Shown: positions 43,240 through 53,007, numbered from the stretch's first letter. The stretch is 64,000 nt of DNA from Acidobacteriaceae bacterium (GCA_019240405.1 JAFAYL010000035.1:41485-105484), one strand, 5' to 3'. Translations and numbers: made by a program. The notes: generated by a model not told the origin, from the letters alone.

Positions 43240-43341
43240 CTTTGGTTCTCCTTACGGCACCGCGTAAATACTGCCGTTGAGGTTACTATGGCATGGCCCG
43301 CTTTTTGCCCTACAATAAGTGCGATCATAGAACGCGCGGAA

Positions 43342-44085
43342 ATGACACCGAACTCCTCAATCGAAATTCGCGAGTTGACGAGGCACCAGGAATTTGCCGA
43401 CGCAGTTCGCCTGCAACGCGAGATTTGGGGCTTCGAAGAGGTCGATCTGATTCCGCTCCGGCTGTTCGTGGTCGCGGAAAAGATCGGAGGGCAGGTTCTC
43501 GGCGCCTTTGAGAGCGGGAAAATGGTCGCTTTCTGCTTATGCATTCCGGCGCTCAAGTCCGGCAACAAGTCTTACCTGCATAGTCATATGTTGGGCGTGC
43601 TGCCTGAGTACCGAAATACCGGCTTGGGCAGGATGCTGAAGCTGAACCAGCGAAAATACGCGCTGGCGAGGGGCATCGATCTCATCGAATGGACATTCGA
43701 CCCACTCGAAATCAAGAACGCTTTCTTCAATATTGAGCGGCTTGGTGCAATCGCTCGCAGGTACGTTTACAACCAGTACGGCACAACCAGCAGCCATCTT
43801 CACGGAGGACTGCCTACGGACCGATTGGTGGCAGAGTGGTGGCTTCGGTCACCCCGCGCTGAGGCTGTGTGTAGCAACGGGCGTCTGGAAAAACCTGAAA
43901 CGCAGGCAGTAATTTCGGTCCCGAACGAGATCGCTCAGCTCCGCGAAGACGATCCGGCGCGAGCCAGGGAAATCCAGAACGCTATCAGTGAAGACTTTAA
44001 CCAGTACTTTCAAAGCGGACTTGCCGTAGTCGGTTTCGAAAGAACGGATCACGCCGGAAAGTATTTGTTGGGGCAATTCTCGTAA
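43342..44085 (+). CDS. GNAT acetyltransferase, COG3375 type
   Basis: A 247-residue GNAT-fold protein. Conserved segments are REIWGFEEVDLIP, YLHSHMLGVLPEYRNTGLG (the acetyl-CoA pyrophosphate loop), LIEWTFDPLE and the IERLGAIARRYVYNQYG stretch. The group is annotated as predicted acetyltransferases; substrates are unknown. ATG 43342 was chosen; the frame is open further upstream, with an ATG at 43288 as an alternative. It is divergent from the sedolisin gene. Confidence 0.85.
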   Translation: MTPNSSIEIRELTRHQEFADAVRLQREIWGFEEVDLIPLRLFVVAEKIGGQVLGAFESGKMVAFCLCIPALKSGNKSYLHSHMLGVLPEYRNTGLGRMLKLNQRKYALARGIDLIEWTFDPLEIKNAFFNIERLGAIARRYVYNQYGTTSSHLHGGLPTDRLVAEWWLRSPRAEAVCSNGRLEKPETQAVISVPNEIAQLREDDPARAREIQNAISEDFNQYFQSGLAVVGFERTDHAGKYLLGQFS

Positions 44086-44146
44086 CGCGCACACCGCGCT
44101 TGGGTGCGGTTTGCACGCGGCGTGCCACTAGCTATTCTGAGAACAA

Positions 44147-45508
44147 ATGCTCAACCGGAGTATCTTCCGCGAATATGACATTCGTGGTACTGCCGATACC
44201 GAGCTGCTTGATGCAGACGTAGAACTGCTCGGCCGGGCCATAGGGACGTATCTTATTCGCCATAGCGGCAGCACGGTCTGCCTCGGAATGGATTGCCGTT
44301 TGAGTAGCGGCCGTTTGCGCGATTCGCTGCTTAAAGGTCTGCTGGCGACGGGCTGCCACGTTCTCGATATTGGGGTGGTCCCGACGCCTATCCTTTACTA
44401 TTCAGCCGTGCATTTCAGAGCCGATGGCGGGGTCATGATCACAGGCAGTCACAATCCACCGGACTTTAACGGATTCAAGACGCTCTGCGGCGGCTCTACG
44501 CTATACGGGAATGCAATCCAGGATTTGTTTAAGCTGATCCAGAACAACGATTATGATTCCGGTGAAGGATCGGTGAAGGCCATCGATGCGATCACGCCTT
44601 ACGTAGATGAGATTGCCTCTCAATTTACCCTCAAGCGCAAAGTGACGCTTGTGGCGGATGCAGGGAATGGCGTCGCCGGTCCCGCGCTGCATCGAATCTT
44701 AGAGAAGCTGAATGTCGAATCAATTCAGATGTTCTTTGAGATGGATGGTCATTTTCCGAATCATCATCCGGATCCGACCGTTGTTTCAAATCTGGAGGAG
44801 CTCAAGAAGCGTGTCCGCGCCGAAAAGGCAGATCTGGGACTTGCATTCGACGGCGATGCTGACCGCCTCGGCGCGGTAGATGAGCACGGAAACGTGATCT
44901 ATGGCGACATGCTGATGCTTATTTTCGGGCGCGAGATTCTTTCGCGGAAACCTGGCGCTACGCTCATCGGGGACGTGAAGTGCTCGCAGATTATGTACGA
45001 CAAGCTCCGGGAGTGGGGCGGGAATCCGCTCATGTATAAGACTGGCCACTCGCTGATTAAGGCGAAGATGAGGGAGGAACACGCAGAACTCGCGGGCGAA
45101 ATGTCCGGCCACATGTTCTTTTCGGACCGGTATTACGGCTATGATGACGCGCTGTATGCGGCGTGCCGGCTGCTGGAGATTGTTTCCAATTCGGAGCAGC
45201 CGCTTTCGCATCAGCTTGAAGATGTCCCGCAGAGCGTTTCCACACCGGAGCTGCGAATCGACTGCCCGGATGATAAGAAATTCGCGATTATGGGCAAGGT
45301 GGCCGAAATTTATCGCAGGCGGCGTCCAATCGTGGAAGTGGACGGCGTGCGAGTGCCTTTCGAGCAAGGCTGGGGATTGGTTCGAGCTTCGAATACGCAG
45401 CCCGCTTTGGTGATGCGCTTTGAAGCGGCAAACAAGGATCTGCTCGAAAAATATCGGACCGAAGTTGAGGAGATCGTCGAAGAAGCGAAACAGAAGATGC
45501 CGGCGTGA
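44147..45508 (+). CDS. manB: Phosphomannomutase/phosphoglucomutase
   Basis: A 453-residue alpha-D-phosphohexomutase. The phosphoserine loop is TGSHNPP (Ser101), the magnesium-binding loop is AFDGDADRLG, the sugar-binding loop is GEMSGHMFF, and the C-terminal phosphate-binding loop is near RASNTQPALVMR. It interconverts hexose 1- and 6-phosphates for nucleotide-sugar synthesis, useful for the polysaccharide genes downstream. The symbol follows the common family name; AlgC-like dual specificity is equally possible. Confidence 0.92.
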   Translation: MLNRSIFREYDIRGTADTELLDADVELLGRAIGTYLIRHSGSTVCLGMDCRLSSGRLRDSLLKGLLATGCHVLDIGVVPTPILYYSAVHFRADGGVMITGSHNPPDFNGFKTLCGGSTLYGNAIQDLFKLIQNNDYDSGEGSVKAIDAITPYVDEIASQFTLKRKVTLVADAGNGVAGPALHRILEKLNVESIQMFFEMDGHFPNHHPDPTVVSNLEELKKRVRAEKADLGLAFDGDADRLGAVDEHGNVIYGDMLMLIFGREILSRKPGATLIGDVKCSQIMYDKLREWGGNPLMYKTGHSLIKAKMREEHAELAGEMSGHMFFSDRYYGYDDALYAACRLLEIVSNSEQPLSHQLEDVPQSVSTPELRIDCPDDKKFAIMGKVAEIYRRRRPIVEVDGVRVPFEQGWGLVRASNTQPALVMRFEAANKDLLEKYRTEVEEIVEEAKQKMPA

Positions 45509-45517
45509 AGGGTGGGA

Positions 45518-46021
45518 CTAATTCTTCGGTCCGACGCTTTCGGTGCGTCCGGCGAGCGGTTTCACGGCCGGCCCGCCGCAGACTCCGACGCCGGTGTTCA
45601 AGAGCGCATTGAGCAAATTAAACAGAACAGCATAGATCACCTGCTCATTGACGGGTTGGCGTCCGGGCATGCGGAAAGTTCCCGGCAGCTCTTTCGCGAT
45701 TTGCACTCGAACCGCATGCGGAAGAGCGCGGCCTGCTTTGTCCCGCTGATTCGCGAGCGAGAGAGGAGTCTGCAAAACGCTTCCGGATTTCCCGTCAACG
45801 TAGAACTGGCACCTCGAGAACCATCCTAAGTTTCCGGGATCCGCGGCGTCGAACAGAAGCAAGGGCGCTTGCCGGTCTGATGCTGCCAAATCCAGCGACA
45901 TAACGCGGCGCTGATCGTCGATTTTGAATTGAAACCCGGCCTGCTTGGCGATGTTTCCAATGAACTCAGGATCTAATTCGAGCAGCAAGAATTTGTGAGG
46001 TCCGGCATCGAGGACTTGCAT
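45518..46021 (-). CDS. Protein of unknown function
   Basis: A 167-residue frame, convergent with the phosphomannomutase gene and 9 bases from its end. The first half is alpha/beta-like with no motif; the last third contains a hydrophobic stretch (VIYAVLFNLLNALLN) and a GVGVCGGP segment. I recognise no family. Codon and residue use look normal for the neighbourhood, so it is probably real. Confidence 0.55.
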   Translation of the reverse strand: MQVLDAGPHKFLLLELDPEFIGNIAKQAGFQFKIDDQRRVMSLDLAASDRQAPLLLFDAADPGNLGWFSRCQFYVDGKSGSVLQTPLSLANQRDKAGRALPHAVRVQIAKELPGTFRMPGRQPVNEQVIYAVLFNLLNALLNTGVGVCGGPAVKPLAGRTESVGPKN

Positions 46022-46066
46022 TCAGCGATATTTACCAGTGTAGGTGAGTGCGGGCAATGAAGCGAT

Positions 46067-46648
46067 TTAAGGGGTGGTATCCGCGGCGAGTCCCCGAAGC
46101 TTTTCCGCATGGCGGCGATAGACTTGGTGGTCGGAATCGCTGAACTGCACTAATTTCACAACGCGCACGGGGCCTGAATGATCGCGGAGCCACTCGGCTA
46201 CGGTCCTTACGGCGATGTCCGCTGCGTCGTCGATCGGGTAGCCATAAACGCCGGTGCTGATGGAGGGAAAACTGATTGTCTTGACGTCGCGCTCGGCCGC
46301 GAGCTTCAAGCATTCGCTATAACACGATTGGAGCAGCGCCGGCTCTCCATGCCCGCCATCCCGGTAAACAGGGCCGACGGCGTGAAACACGTACTTCGCA
46401 GGTAACCGTCCCGCTCCGGTGACAACAGCTTTACCCGGCTCGCACCGTCCGACGCGCGGGCGGATCTCATCGAGCTCACGCATGATCTCCGGGCCACCGG
46501 CGCGATGGATCGCGCCGTCTACGCCGCCTCCGCCGGCGAGTTGGGAGTTCGCAGCGTTAACAATCGCATCGACAGCGATACCGGTGATGTCACCTTTGAG
46601 CAGTTGAAGCTGGCTGAGCCCTAAATGAACTACAAAATCGGATGACAT
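46067..46648 (-). CDS. Macro-domain protein (ADP-ribose/O-acetyl-ADP-ribose hydrolase type)
   Basis: A 193-residue single macro domain. Key motifs: DAIVNAANSQLAGGGGVDGAIH (adenosine and ribose binding, with the Asn/Gly-rich catalytic loop) and SISTGVYGYP, which holds the distal phosphate. E. coli YmdB and relatives deacetylate O-acetyl-ADP-ribose and remove ADP-ribose from proteins; the same activity is inferred here. It starts 7 bases after the stop of the upstream aminotransferase gene, so it is probably cotranscribed with it. Confidence 0.92.
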   Translation of the reverse strand: MSSDFVVHLGLSQLQLLKGDITGIAVDAIVNAANSQLAGGGGVDGAIHRAGGPEIMRELDEIRPRVGRCEPGKAVVTGAGRLPAKYVFHAVGPVYRDGGHGEPALLQSCYSECLKLAAERDVKTISFPSISTGVYGYPIDDAADIAVRTVAEWLRDHSGPVRVVKLVQFSDSDHQVYRRHAEKLRGLAADTTP

Positions 46649-46655
46649 GTGCGGC

Positions 46656-47774
46656 TTACATCGAGGCGGCGAGTGCTTCTAACAAAAAGTCTACGTTTTC
46701 CTCAGTCGCGAGCGGGCCCATAGTGCCGATTCGGAGTATCTTTCCGGCAAGCTGGCCGATGCCGCCCGCAACCTCTATGTTGTACTTTTGGACGAGATTA
46801 CGCCGAACCTGGGTTTCGTCCACTCCTTTCGGCGGCACTGCGGTTGTGAGGTGCCAAATGCGATCTGCCGGATTCCTGACCAGCAGCTCAAATCCAAGGC
46901 GCGACAAGCCCTCGACCAACCGCTCGTTGGCTTTCTGATGGCGGTTCCATCGATTACGTAAACCTTCCTCTTCGATTGCAGCCAGCGCTTGATGCATTGC
47001 GTAATAGAGCGGCGGCGACGGAGTGTGTTGATAGGCGTGAGTTGGCTCAAAATAACGCGCCATCAGACGCAGATCGAGATACCAGGTGAATGGATCGCCG
47101 GGCCGGCGCTCGAGCCATTCCCAGGCGCGTGGAGAGATCGAGATGGGAGATAAACCGGCCGGGCAGCTTAGGCCCTTTTGCGAACAACTGAAGGCTACAT
47201 CGATACCGACCGCATCCATTTCAACCGGCATTGCGCCGAGCGACGCAACACAATCGGCGATTACCAAGGCTCCCGTTTGACGCGCGGCGGCTGTTATGGC
47301 GCGGCCCGACTGGAATGCGCCGGTCGAAGTTTCAGCTTGCACGAAACCTACCGCGTTGGGCCGCTCGCGCATGAGAAATTCTTCTGCTTCTTCTGACGAA
47401 AACACCTGGCCCCAGGGTTTTTCGAAGCGCACGACGTTTGCTCGCTGCCGCTGGGCCATGATCGTCATGCGATCCGCAAAATGCCCAGCTGCGAAAACGA
47501 CGAACTTCGATTCGGGCAAGACGAAGTTGGCAACCGCCGCCTCCGTCGCTCCGCTGCCGCTTGCCGGAACCGTGAACGTCATCTGGTTGGCGGTGCCGAA
47601 AGCCTGCCGCAGACCAGCTCTGATTTCCTCGACGAGATCAAAGAAATACGGATCGAAGATTCCGACGATGGGCTGGCTCATCGCCTGGTAGGCGCGCGGT
47701 TCCACCATCGACGGGCCAGGCCCGTACAGCAGCCGTGTAGGCGGGGCAATGCGCTTCGGAGCAGCGGTCAGCAT
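46656..47774 (-). CDS. Alanine-glyoxylate/serine-pyruvate-type aminotransferase (class V)
   Basis: A 372-residue PLP enzyme with the family opening LLYGPGPSMVEPRAYQAM. Asp174 in IADCVASLGAMPVEMD binds the ring nitrogen and Lys200 in SCSQKGLSCPAG carries PLP. Relatives transaminate glyoxylate with alanine or serine; some act as aspartate aminotransferases in photorespiration-like or serine-cycle routes. The substrate is not decidable. Separated by 7 bases from the macro-domain gene. Confidence 0.9.
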   Translation of the reverse strand: MLTAAPKRIAPPTRLLYGPGPSMVEPRAYQAMSQPIVGIFDPYFFDLVEEIRAGLRQAFGTANQMTFTVPASGSGATEAAVANFVLPESKFVVFAAGHFADRMTIMAQRQRANVVRFEKPWGQVFSSEEAEEFLMRERPNAVGFVQAETSTGAFQSGRAITAAARQTGALVIADCVASLGAMPVEMDAVGIDVAFSCSQKGLSCPAGLSPISISPRAWEWLERRPGDPFTWYLDLRLMARYFEPTHAYQHTPSPPLYYAMHQALAAIEEEGLRNRWNRHQKANERLVEGLSRLGFELLVRNPADRIWHLTTAVPPKGVDETQVRRNLVQKYNIEVAGGIGQLAGKILRIGTMGPLATEENVDFLLEALAASM

Positions 47775-47870
47775 TTCTTCAACGTATCAGGGAAGTCGAC
47801 GCGTTCAGGAATGCGAACCGCGACTGACTGCGGATGCTACTGCGGATCTCGGATTTTATTGTTCACTCGC

Positions 47871-50567
47871 TCACTCATATCTCAAAGCCCGCATTGGTTC
47901 GATGCGCGCCGCTTTTCGGGCTGGGATCAACGCGGCCAGCATCGTGACGCAAAGCAGCGACGGCAAGATTACCAAGTAGGCACCGATATCCGTTCTCGTT
48001 GTCTCGAACACTGCATTGAGGCCTTTTTCTGCTGCCATCGCTAGAAGCACACCAATTCCGATCCCGCCAATCACTAAAACCAACGCTTGCCGGAGCACCA
48101 TGTGCAGGACTGCTTTCGCATCAGCGCCAACGGCCATCCGGATTCCGATTTCGCGCGTCCTTCGACTCGTCACATACGCCATCAAGCCGTACAGGCCGCC
48201 CAGCGCGAGAGCCAAACCTATCAATCCCATCGCGCTGACGGCTTGGATGATCATCACGGGAGCCATAGCTACTCGCTTCTGATAGAACTCCTCGATCGTT
48301 TTTACACCAATCACAGGCTGACCGGAATCCAAATTTCGCACAATTCCCCTAATGCGCTCAGCTAATGCTGTCGGAGGAGCGTCCGACTCAACCAAGAGAG
48401 TCATCTTGCTGCGCGGGTGCTGCGCCATTGGTAAGTAGATAAATTCGGTGGGAGGCTCGCCCATCCACTCATATTTCGCGGTTTTCGAGATGCCTACAAT
48501 TTGCACAAGAGGACCATCAGCGTTGTTGAGCCGGAATCGTTTTCCCAGCGCATCGATGTTCGGCCAATAATGTTTCGCGAACTGCTCATTGACAACCGCG
48601 ATCTTCGGGGCACTCGCAGTATCAGTGTTGCTGAACCCGCGCCCGCGAACTAGTTGCACACCTAAGGTGTGGAAATAGCTTTCATCCGCGACATCCATAT
48701 CGACCGGGAAACTCTCGCGGCCTGGCGGCATTTGGTAACCCTCAGGTATGACGCTCACGTCGTCTTGGTCGTTCGACATCGGAAGTTCGCCCGTAAGCGC
48801 CGCCGACTTCACGCTTGGCACGAGGCGAGCACGCTGAACTAGATCCTTATAAAACCTGTGCGTCTGGGCTTCCGTGTATCGCACAAGTTGCGGGTCGAAT
48901 ACCATCGTCAGCAGATGGTCGGTGCGAAACCCAGGACCGCCGCGCCACTTCTCTTGAAAAGTCCGCACCATCTGTAGCGCGGCTGTCAAGAGAGCAAGCG
49001 ATGCCGCTACCTGCCAGATCACGAGCGTATTGCGGCCCCACAATCTGCGGCCGCCGGAAAGGTCGGCGTCCGCTGTTTTCAAGGCGTATACAACATCTGT
49101 GCGCGCGCTTTGTAGGGCGGGCGCCAATCCGAACAAAATCGCGCTCAGCAACGAGATAAACAAGCTGAACAAGAAGGCTCGTCTGTCGAGCTGAACGGAG
49201 AGCCGTATCGGTAGGTCGGTTGGAATCTGGAAACGCCCGAAGAATCTTACACCGCCATACCCCAAAGCGATGCCAACCGCCTCTCCGATGATTGCGATTA
49301 GGAGGCTCTCGGCGAAAAGGAGTCGCACCAGCCGAAACCGTCCCGCACCGATTGCCAGTCTCACGGCGATTTCGCGTGAACGCGCGCCCGCTCTGCCGAG
49401 TAACAGACCTGCCACGTTCGCGCAAGCAATTAAGAGCACGGCGCCGGCTAACCCGAGCAGCACGCCTGTCAGTGCTGCGTTCGAAGGGTCACTATGAAGT
49501 CTCATCACCAACTCACTTCGAACGGTAGCTTCCCGGTTCAGGTTCGTCTTCGGGTAAGCGCGCCGTAGGTCTTTTGCAATCACTCGCATTTCCGCCCGAG
49601 CCTGCGGGATCGAAACGCCGGGCTTCAGCCGGCCTTTCACAATCAGTTCACGCGCTGCGCGATTATTCAGCAGATCTTGCTCGGAGTTCGTCAGGCTGGG
49701 CCACATCATAATCGGCACGAACACGTCGGGGCGAACGTATTGATCGAGACCTGTAAACTTTTTGGGCGCAACTCCGATCACCGAAAACTCCATGCCGTCG
49801 AGCAGAATGTGGCGTCCAACCACCGCGCGATCACCGCCGAATTCGCTTCGCCAAAATTCGTTTCCCAGCACGACCACCGGATTTCGCCCAGGGATTTGGT
49901 CTTCTTCGGCATTGAAATCTCTACCCAGCTCAGGCCGGACGCCCATTACTTGAAACAGATTTCCGCTCACGAATAGGCCACCCTTAAGCTTTGGCAGTTC
50001 ACCCTTGCGTGATGCGAATCCGAAATTCATTGCGAAAGAGTAAGCTGCCAATCCTTCAAAGCTTTTCGCTCTATCGCGATAATCCATGTAATCCCGATAT
50101 GAGAACAGTCCGATAGATTCGCTCGATGAGCTCGGAGAAAAGCTGCTTAACGTTACGATTTCACTCGGCCGCAAGACTGGCAGTGGCCTCAGCAATATGG
50201 CATCCGCCAGGCTGAAGATCGCGCTGTTCGCTCCGATTCCGAGTCCGAGCGTCAGCACTACGAGCGTCGTAAACAGCTTCGAATGACGTATCCAGCGAAG
50301 CGCGTATTTCAAATCGTCGGCGAAATCGCTGAACCAGCGCACGCGTCTCATGTCCCGTATCTCTTCCTTTCGCTGTTCAAGGCCGCCTATTGCACGCAGA
50401 GCGCGATAATGAGCTTCGCGCGTATCCGCGCCCCGATTCATTTCTTCTTCCGCTTTGCATTGCAGGTGGAAATGCAGTTCTTCATCGAGTTCGTCTTCCA
50501 CCGTTCCGCGGCAGAAAATGGATCGAAGCCGAAGCACCAACATGTAACGCAATCGCCGCCAACGCAC
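47871..50567 (-). CDS. ADOP-type ABC permease (MacB/FtsX fold), PadR-linked
   Basis: An 898-residue inner-membrane protein with the acidobacterial duplicated-permease layout: an N-terminal cytoplasmic helical segment (about 1-85, with an ELDEELHFHL motif), a first transmembrane helix, a large periplasmic MacB_PCD-like domain, three helices, a second periplasmic domain, then three FtsX-type helices ending in AALIPARKAARIEPMRALRYE. No ATPase is nearby, as is usual for this group. The function is unknown; export, stress or signalling roles are only proposed. PadR directly precedes it (3-base gap), so PadR probably controls it. Confidence 0.9.
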   Translation of the reverse strand: MRWRRLRYMLVLRLRSIFCRGTVEDELDEELHFHLQCKAEEEMNRGADTREAHYRALRAIGGLEQRKEEIRDMRRVRWFSDFADDLKYALRWIRHSKLFTTLVVLTLGLGIGANSAIFSLADAILLRPLPVLRPSEIVTLSSFSPSSSSESIGLFSYRDYMDYRDRAKSFEGLAAYSFAMNFGFASRKGELPKLKGGLFVSGNLFQVMGVRPELGRDFNAEEDQIPGRNPVVVLGNEFWRSEFGGDRAVVGRHILLDGMEFSVIGVAPKKFTGLDQYVRPDVFVPIMMWPSLTNSEQDLLNNRAARELIVKGRLKPGVSIPQARAEMRVIAKDLRRAYPKTNLNREATVRSELVMRLHSDPSNAALTGVLLGLAGAVLLIACANVAGLLLGRAGARSREIAVRLAIGAGRFRLVRLLFAESLLIAIIGEAVGIALGYGGVRFFGRFQIPTDLPIRLSVQLDRRAFLFSLFISLLSAILFGLAPALQSARTDVVYALKTADADLSGGRRLWGRNTLVIWQVAASLALLTAALQMVRTFQEKWRGGPGFRTDHLLTMVFDPQLVRYTEAQTHRFYKDLVQRARLVPSVKSAALTGELPMSNDQDDVSVIPEGYQMPPGRESFPVDMDVADESYFHTLGVQLVRGRGFSNTDTASAPKIAVVNEQFAKHYWPNIDALGKRFRLNNADGPLVQIVGISKTAKYEWMGEPPTEFIYLPMAQHPRSKMTLLVESDAPPTALAERIRGIVRNLDSGQPVIGVKTIEEFYQKRVAMAPVMIIQAVSAMGLIGLALALGGLYGLMAYVTSRRTREIGIRMAVGADAKAVLHMVLRQALVLVIGGIGIGVLLAMAAEKGLNAVFETTRTDIGAYLVILPSLLCVTMLAALIPARKAARIEPMRALRYE

Positions 50568-50570
50568 AGC

Positions 50571-50906
50571 TCACGCTCCTTTCAATCGAACTACCCGGGA
50601 TATCGCCGACGAAAGGCGATTCCAGTTCGCTGACTCAGCTTCAAGCTGTTTACGTCCGGCTCCTGTCAGCGAATAGAATTTCGCCCGACGGTTGTTCTCG
50701 GTTTGCTTCCACTCGGCCTTAATCCAGCCTTCTTGCTCGAGTTTGTGTAGCGCCGGATACAACGAGCCTTCCGTCACTTGTAAGACTTCCCCCGAAACCT
50801 GCCGCAGCCGGATGCTTATAGCCCAGCCGTGCAGCGGCTCGAGTGCCAAAATCTTCAAGAGCAGGAGATCGAGTGTCCCTTGAACGAGATCGGGTGGTTT
50901 GCTGAT
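50571..50906 (-). CDS. PadR-family transcription regulator with an apparent ATC start
   Basis: The conserved PadR winged-helix begins SKPPDLVQGTLDLLLLKI, encoded right after an ATC codon at 50906, with AGGGAG about ten bases upstream and an in-frame TAA further up. The next ordinary start in frame (TTG 50858) would remove helix 1, so ATC is taken as the start, giving 111 residues. Conserved features: HGWAIS, QVTEGSLYPALHKLE (the DNA-binding helix) and RAKFYSLT (the wing). It is followed by the ADOP gene and probably represses it. Its first 52 codons are copied at 54831-54986. Confidence 0.85.
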   Translation of the reverse strand: MSKPPDLVQGTLDLLLLKILALEPLHGWAISIRLRQVSGEVLQVTEGSLYPALHKLEQEGWIKAEWKQTENNRRAKFYSLTGAGRKQLEAESANWNRLSSAISRVVRLKGA

Positions 50907-50998
50907 AAATGCACGCTCCCTTGGTTACCTAGAGAAGGATACATCAACTTTTCTCGTTAAGCAAGCCCAAAATTGATGATCATGTGCTTCCGCTTCAA
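50751..50998. repeat. Left copy of a 248-bp direct repeat
   Basis: Matches 54831-55078 with a constant offset of 4080 and about ten mismatches, no gaps (about 96 percent identity). It holds the 5' half of padR, its promoter region and a short stretch beyond. Together the copies bound the polysaccharide islet. Confidence 0.95.
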
Positions 50999-51730
50999 GG
51001 GGGATTCGAGGGCCGTATTCTTTGGACCGGACTGATGTTGTACAATCGTCGCTTGTTTTGGTCCTTTATCAAACCGCGAATCATCTTCACTTGTTTGTTG
51101 CTGATCGTGGTTGGCGTCGGGACAAAGTTCATACTGAAGACTAACAAAGATTGGAGTATGAAGACCTTTTCAGAAAGCGCGACCGGTCCACTTCAGACGC
51201 GGTGGGGCGAGGAAGGACTTTATCGGGAATGGTGCCAGTTCATCCATATGGTCCCGAGATACAAATACGTGTTTAAAGGCTACGCGGAAGCCAAAGACGC
51301 TTTAACGAACTGGGTCCCGCGAGCATTGAATCCGAAAAAAACAGAGCCGACGATCGGGCTTGGTTTTTTGTTCCATGCCGATGGGCACGCATATGACTTC
51401 GAGTCTCCTGCCCCTGGCCTCGTTGGGTCTGTTTACGCGGATGACGAGCTCTTCAGCTTAACCGTAGATCTTTTCGTTGTCGGCCTTCTATTAGGCCTGT
51501 TGCGACGGTACGTCGCACGTCCTTCCACGCCTTTGCAATGGCTCATATCGTACCTGTGCTTTGCTTTGTTTCAAGGCCTCTCGGCCGAGGCCGGGAACAC
51601 AACCGTCATCTACGCTTTTCTCTTGACGTTTGGGGCGACCGGATTGGCGCACCTCGCGGTTGCTGCCCTGTTCAAACGAAAACTCGAATTCGTGCCGCCT
51701 CTTCGCTGGGAAGGAGGCCAAGTCCATTGA
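50984..51730 (+). CDS. Membrane protein fragment, O-antigen polymerase-like (truncated)
   Basis: Up to 248 residues with about four membrane helices. The segment TIGLGFLFHADGHAYDFESP followed by EL..LTVDLFVVGLLLGLLRR resembles the C-terminal part of Wzy/oligosaccharide polymerases, but a whole polymerase needs about 400 residues and 10-12 helices. The first five codons (GTG 50984) come from the direct repeat, so the 5' part was lost at the islet boundary; ATG 51032 is a more natural start of what remains. The stop overlaps the aminotransferase start (ATGA). Probably non-functional. Confidence 0.5.
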   Translation: MLPLQGGFEGRILWTGLMLYNRRLFWSFIKPRIIFTCLLLIVVGVGTKFILKTNKDWSMKTFSESATGPLQTRWGEEGLYREWCQFIHMVPRYKYVFKGYAEAKDALTNWVPRALNPKKTEPTIGLGFLFHADGHAYDFESPAPGLVGSVYADDELFSLTVDLFVVGLLLGLLRRYVARPSTPLQWLISYLCFALFQGLSAEAGNTTVIYAFLLTFGATGLAHLAVAALFKRKLEFVPPLRWEGGQVH

Positions 51731-52974
51731 TGAAAGCCGCTTCGATGGCCGATATCGCAACTGCTGAAAATAAGACGAAGCTGCGAAGAACCTTTGTCCC
51801 GTTGAATCGGTTGGGCGCAAGAAACTGGGATCTCGTCAGCGCGTTTGGAAAAATGTGGCACCCGGACATCTTCGCCGTATTGACGCGTACGTTACAGGAG
51901 CTGACCGGGCGTGAGCATATCGTCTTTACTCCGTCCGGCCAGTACGCCATAGCCCAGCTTCTTTCCTTACTGCCCCAGCCGGAAGTTGTGCTCCCTGCTT
52001 GTACATGCCCCGTGGTGAAGTGGGCCGCTGAAGTCGCGGGCAAACGCGTGATCTATGCGGATCTTGGAAAGGATTCCGTGAACAGTGGCGCGCGTGAGTA
52101 TGCGCCGCTCGCCAAGCCGGGACGGGTGCTTGTGGCGACCCATTTGTTCGGAGTTCCAACGGATATTGAAGCAATTTGCGAGTTGGCGGAAAAACGGGAT
52201 TGCGTCGTGATCGAAGATGCGGCTGCTGCGTTCGGTGCGCGCCAGAACGGTCGTCTCCTAGGCACCTTCGCTGATTTTGGAATCTTCAGTTTCCAGCGAT
52301 CGAAACGTTTTCCCGCATTTGGCGGTGCCATTGTGGTCAACAATCAGCGGCTTATCGAACCTGCCGCGCTTCAAGCGAATCCGATAGTCAAATCGAGACA
52401 GAAGGTGCCTTGGCATGAGATAACCTTCGCCATGGCCCACAATCTCGGGACTGCACCGTGGGTCTATCGCACTATCGCAGCCCCGCTGCTGGTTCGACCT
52501 GAACGCTATACTCCTCTAGAATCCGGGGCAAACGATCGGATCGACGTTACTGAAACTCGCGACTACACGCGTGGGTTCCACACCTACCAAGCGGCGCTGC
52601 TTGTGACACAACTGAAGAGAACCGAGGCAATTCGTTCACGAATTGAATCTGTAACGAACGCCTATACCGACAGCTTTCGAAACACAGCAGCGATGATGTT
52701 CCTCCCGTCCGAGTGCGATAAAGGCGGTTTGCTGCGCTTTCCGGTTGCTTTTCCTTCGAAGAGCCGGCCGGAGATTTTGCGCCGGGCCTCAAAGAGTGGA
52801 TTAAGTTTAGCGGGAAATTACGGAGCCTTGCCCGAACCGTGTGATTACTCAAAGTTTCCGAACGCAGTCTGGGCGGCACAGAACATCATTCAACTGCCGC
52901 TCTATCCGGCTCTGTCCGCCGAATCGGCAACTAATGTTGCGCAACATCTTCTCGAGATCGCGAGAACCCTCTAA
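51730..52974 (+). CDS. DegT/DnrJ/EryC1/StrS-family sugar aminotransferase
   Basis: A 414-residue PLP enzyme of the nucleotide-sugar aminotransferase family. Motifs: IVFTPSGQYAI near 65-75, VLPACTCPVV, VVIEDAAAAFG (ring-N Asp) and SFQRSKRFPAFGGA, in which the Lys should bind PLP (the usual motif is SF...K). The substrate would be a keto-sugar nucleotide for polysaccharide synthesis. It overlaps the polymerase fragment and precedes the methyltransferase by 33 bases. Function probably depends on genes lost from the islet. Confidence 0.85.
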   Translation: MKAASMADIATAENKTKLRRTFVPLNRLGARNWDLVSAFGKMWHPDIFAVLTRTLQELTGREHIVFTPSGQYAIAQLLSLLPQPEVVLPACTCPVVKWAAEVAGKRVIYADLGKDSVNSGAREYAPLAKPGRVLVATHLFGVPTDIEAICELAEKRDCVVIEDAAAAFGARQNGRLLGTFADFGIFSFQRSKRFPAFGGAIVVNNQRLIEPAALQANPIVKSRQKVPWHEITFAMAHNLGTAPWVYRTIAAPLLVRPERYTPLESGANDRIDVTETRDYTRGFHTYQAALLVTQLKRTEAIRSRIESVTNAYTDSFRNTAAMMFLPSECDKGGLLRFPVAFPSKSRPEILRRASKSGLSLAGNYGALPEPCDYSKFPNAVWAAQNIIQLPLYPALSAESATNVAQHLLEIARTL

Positions 52975-53007
52975 GTCCTCTGTCATTGGATCAAAAGAGA
53001 ACCCACC

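Noticed and set aside
47481..48044. 187-codon plus-strand frame across the aminotransferase and ADOP genes
   Set aside because: Antisense to two well-supported genes, low-complexity composition and no ribosome-binding site.
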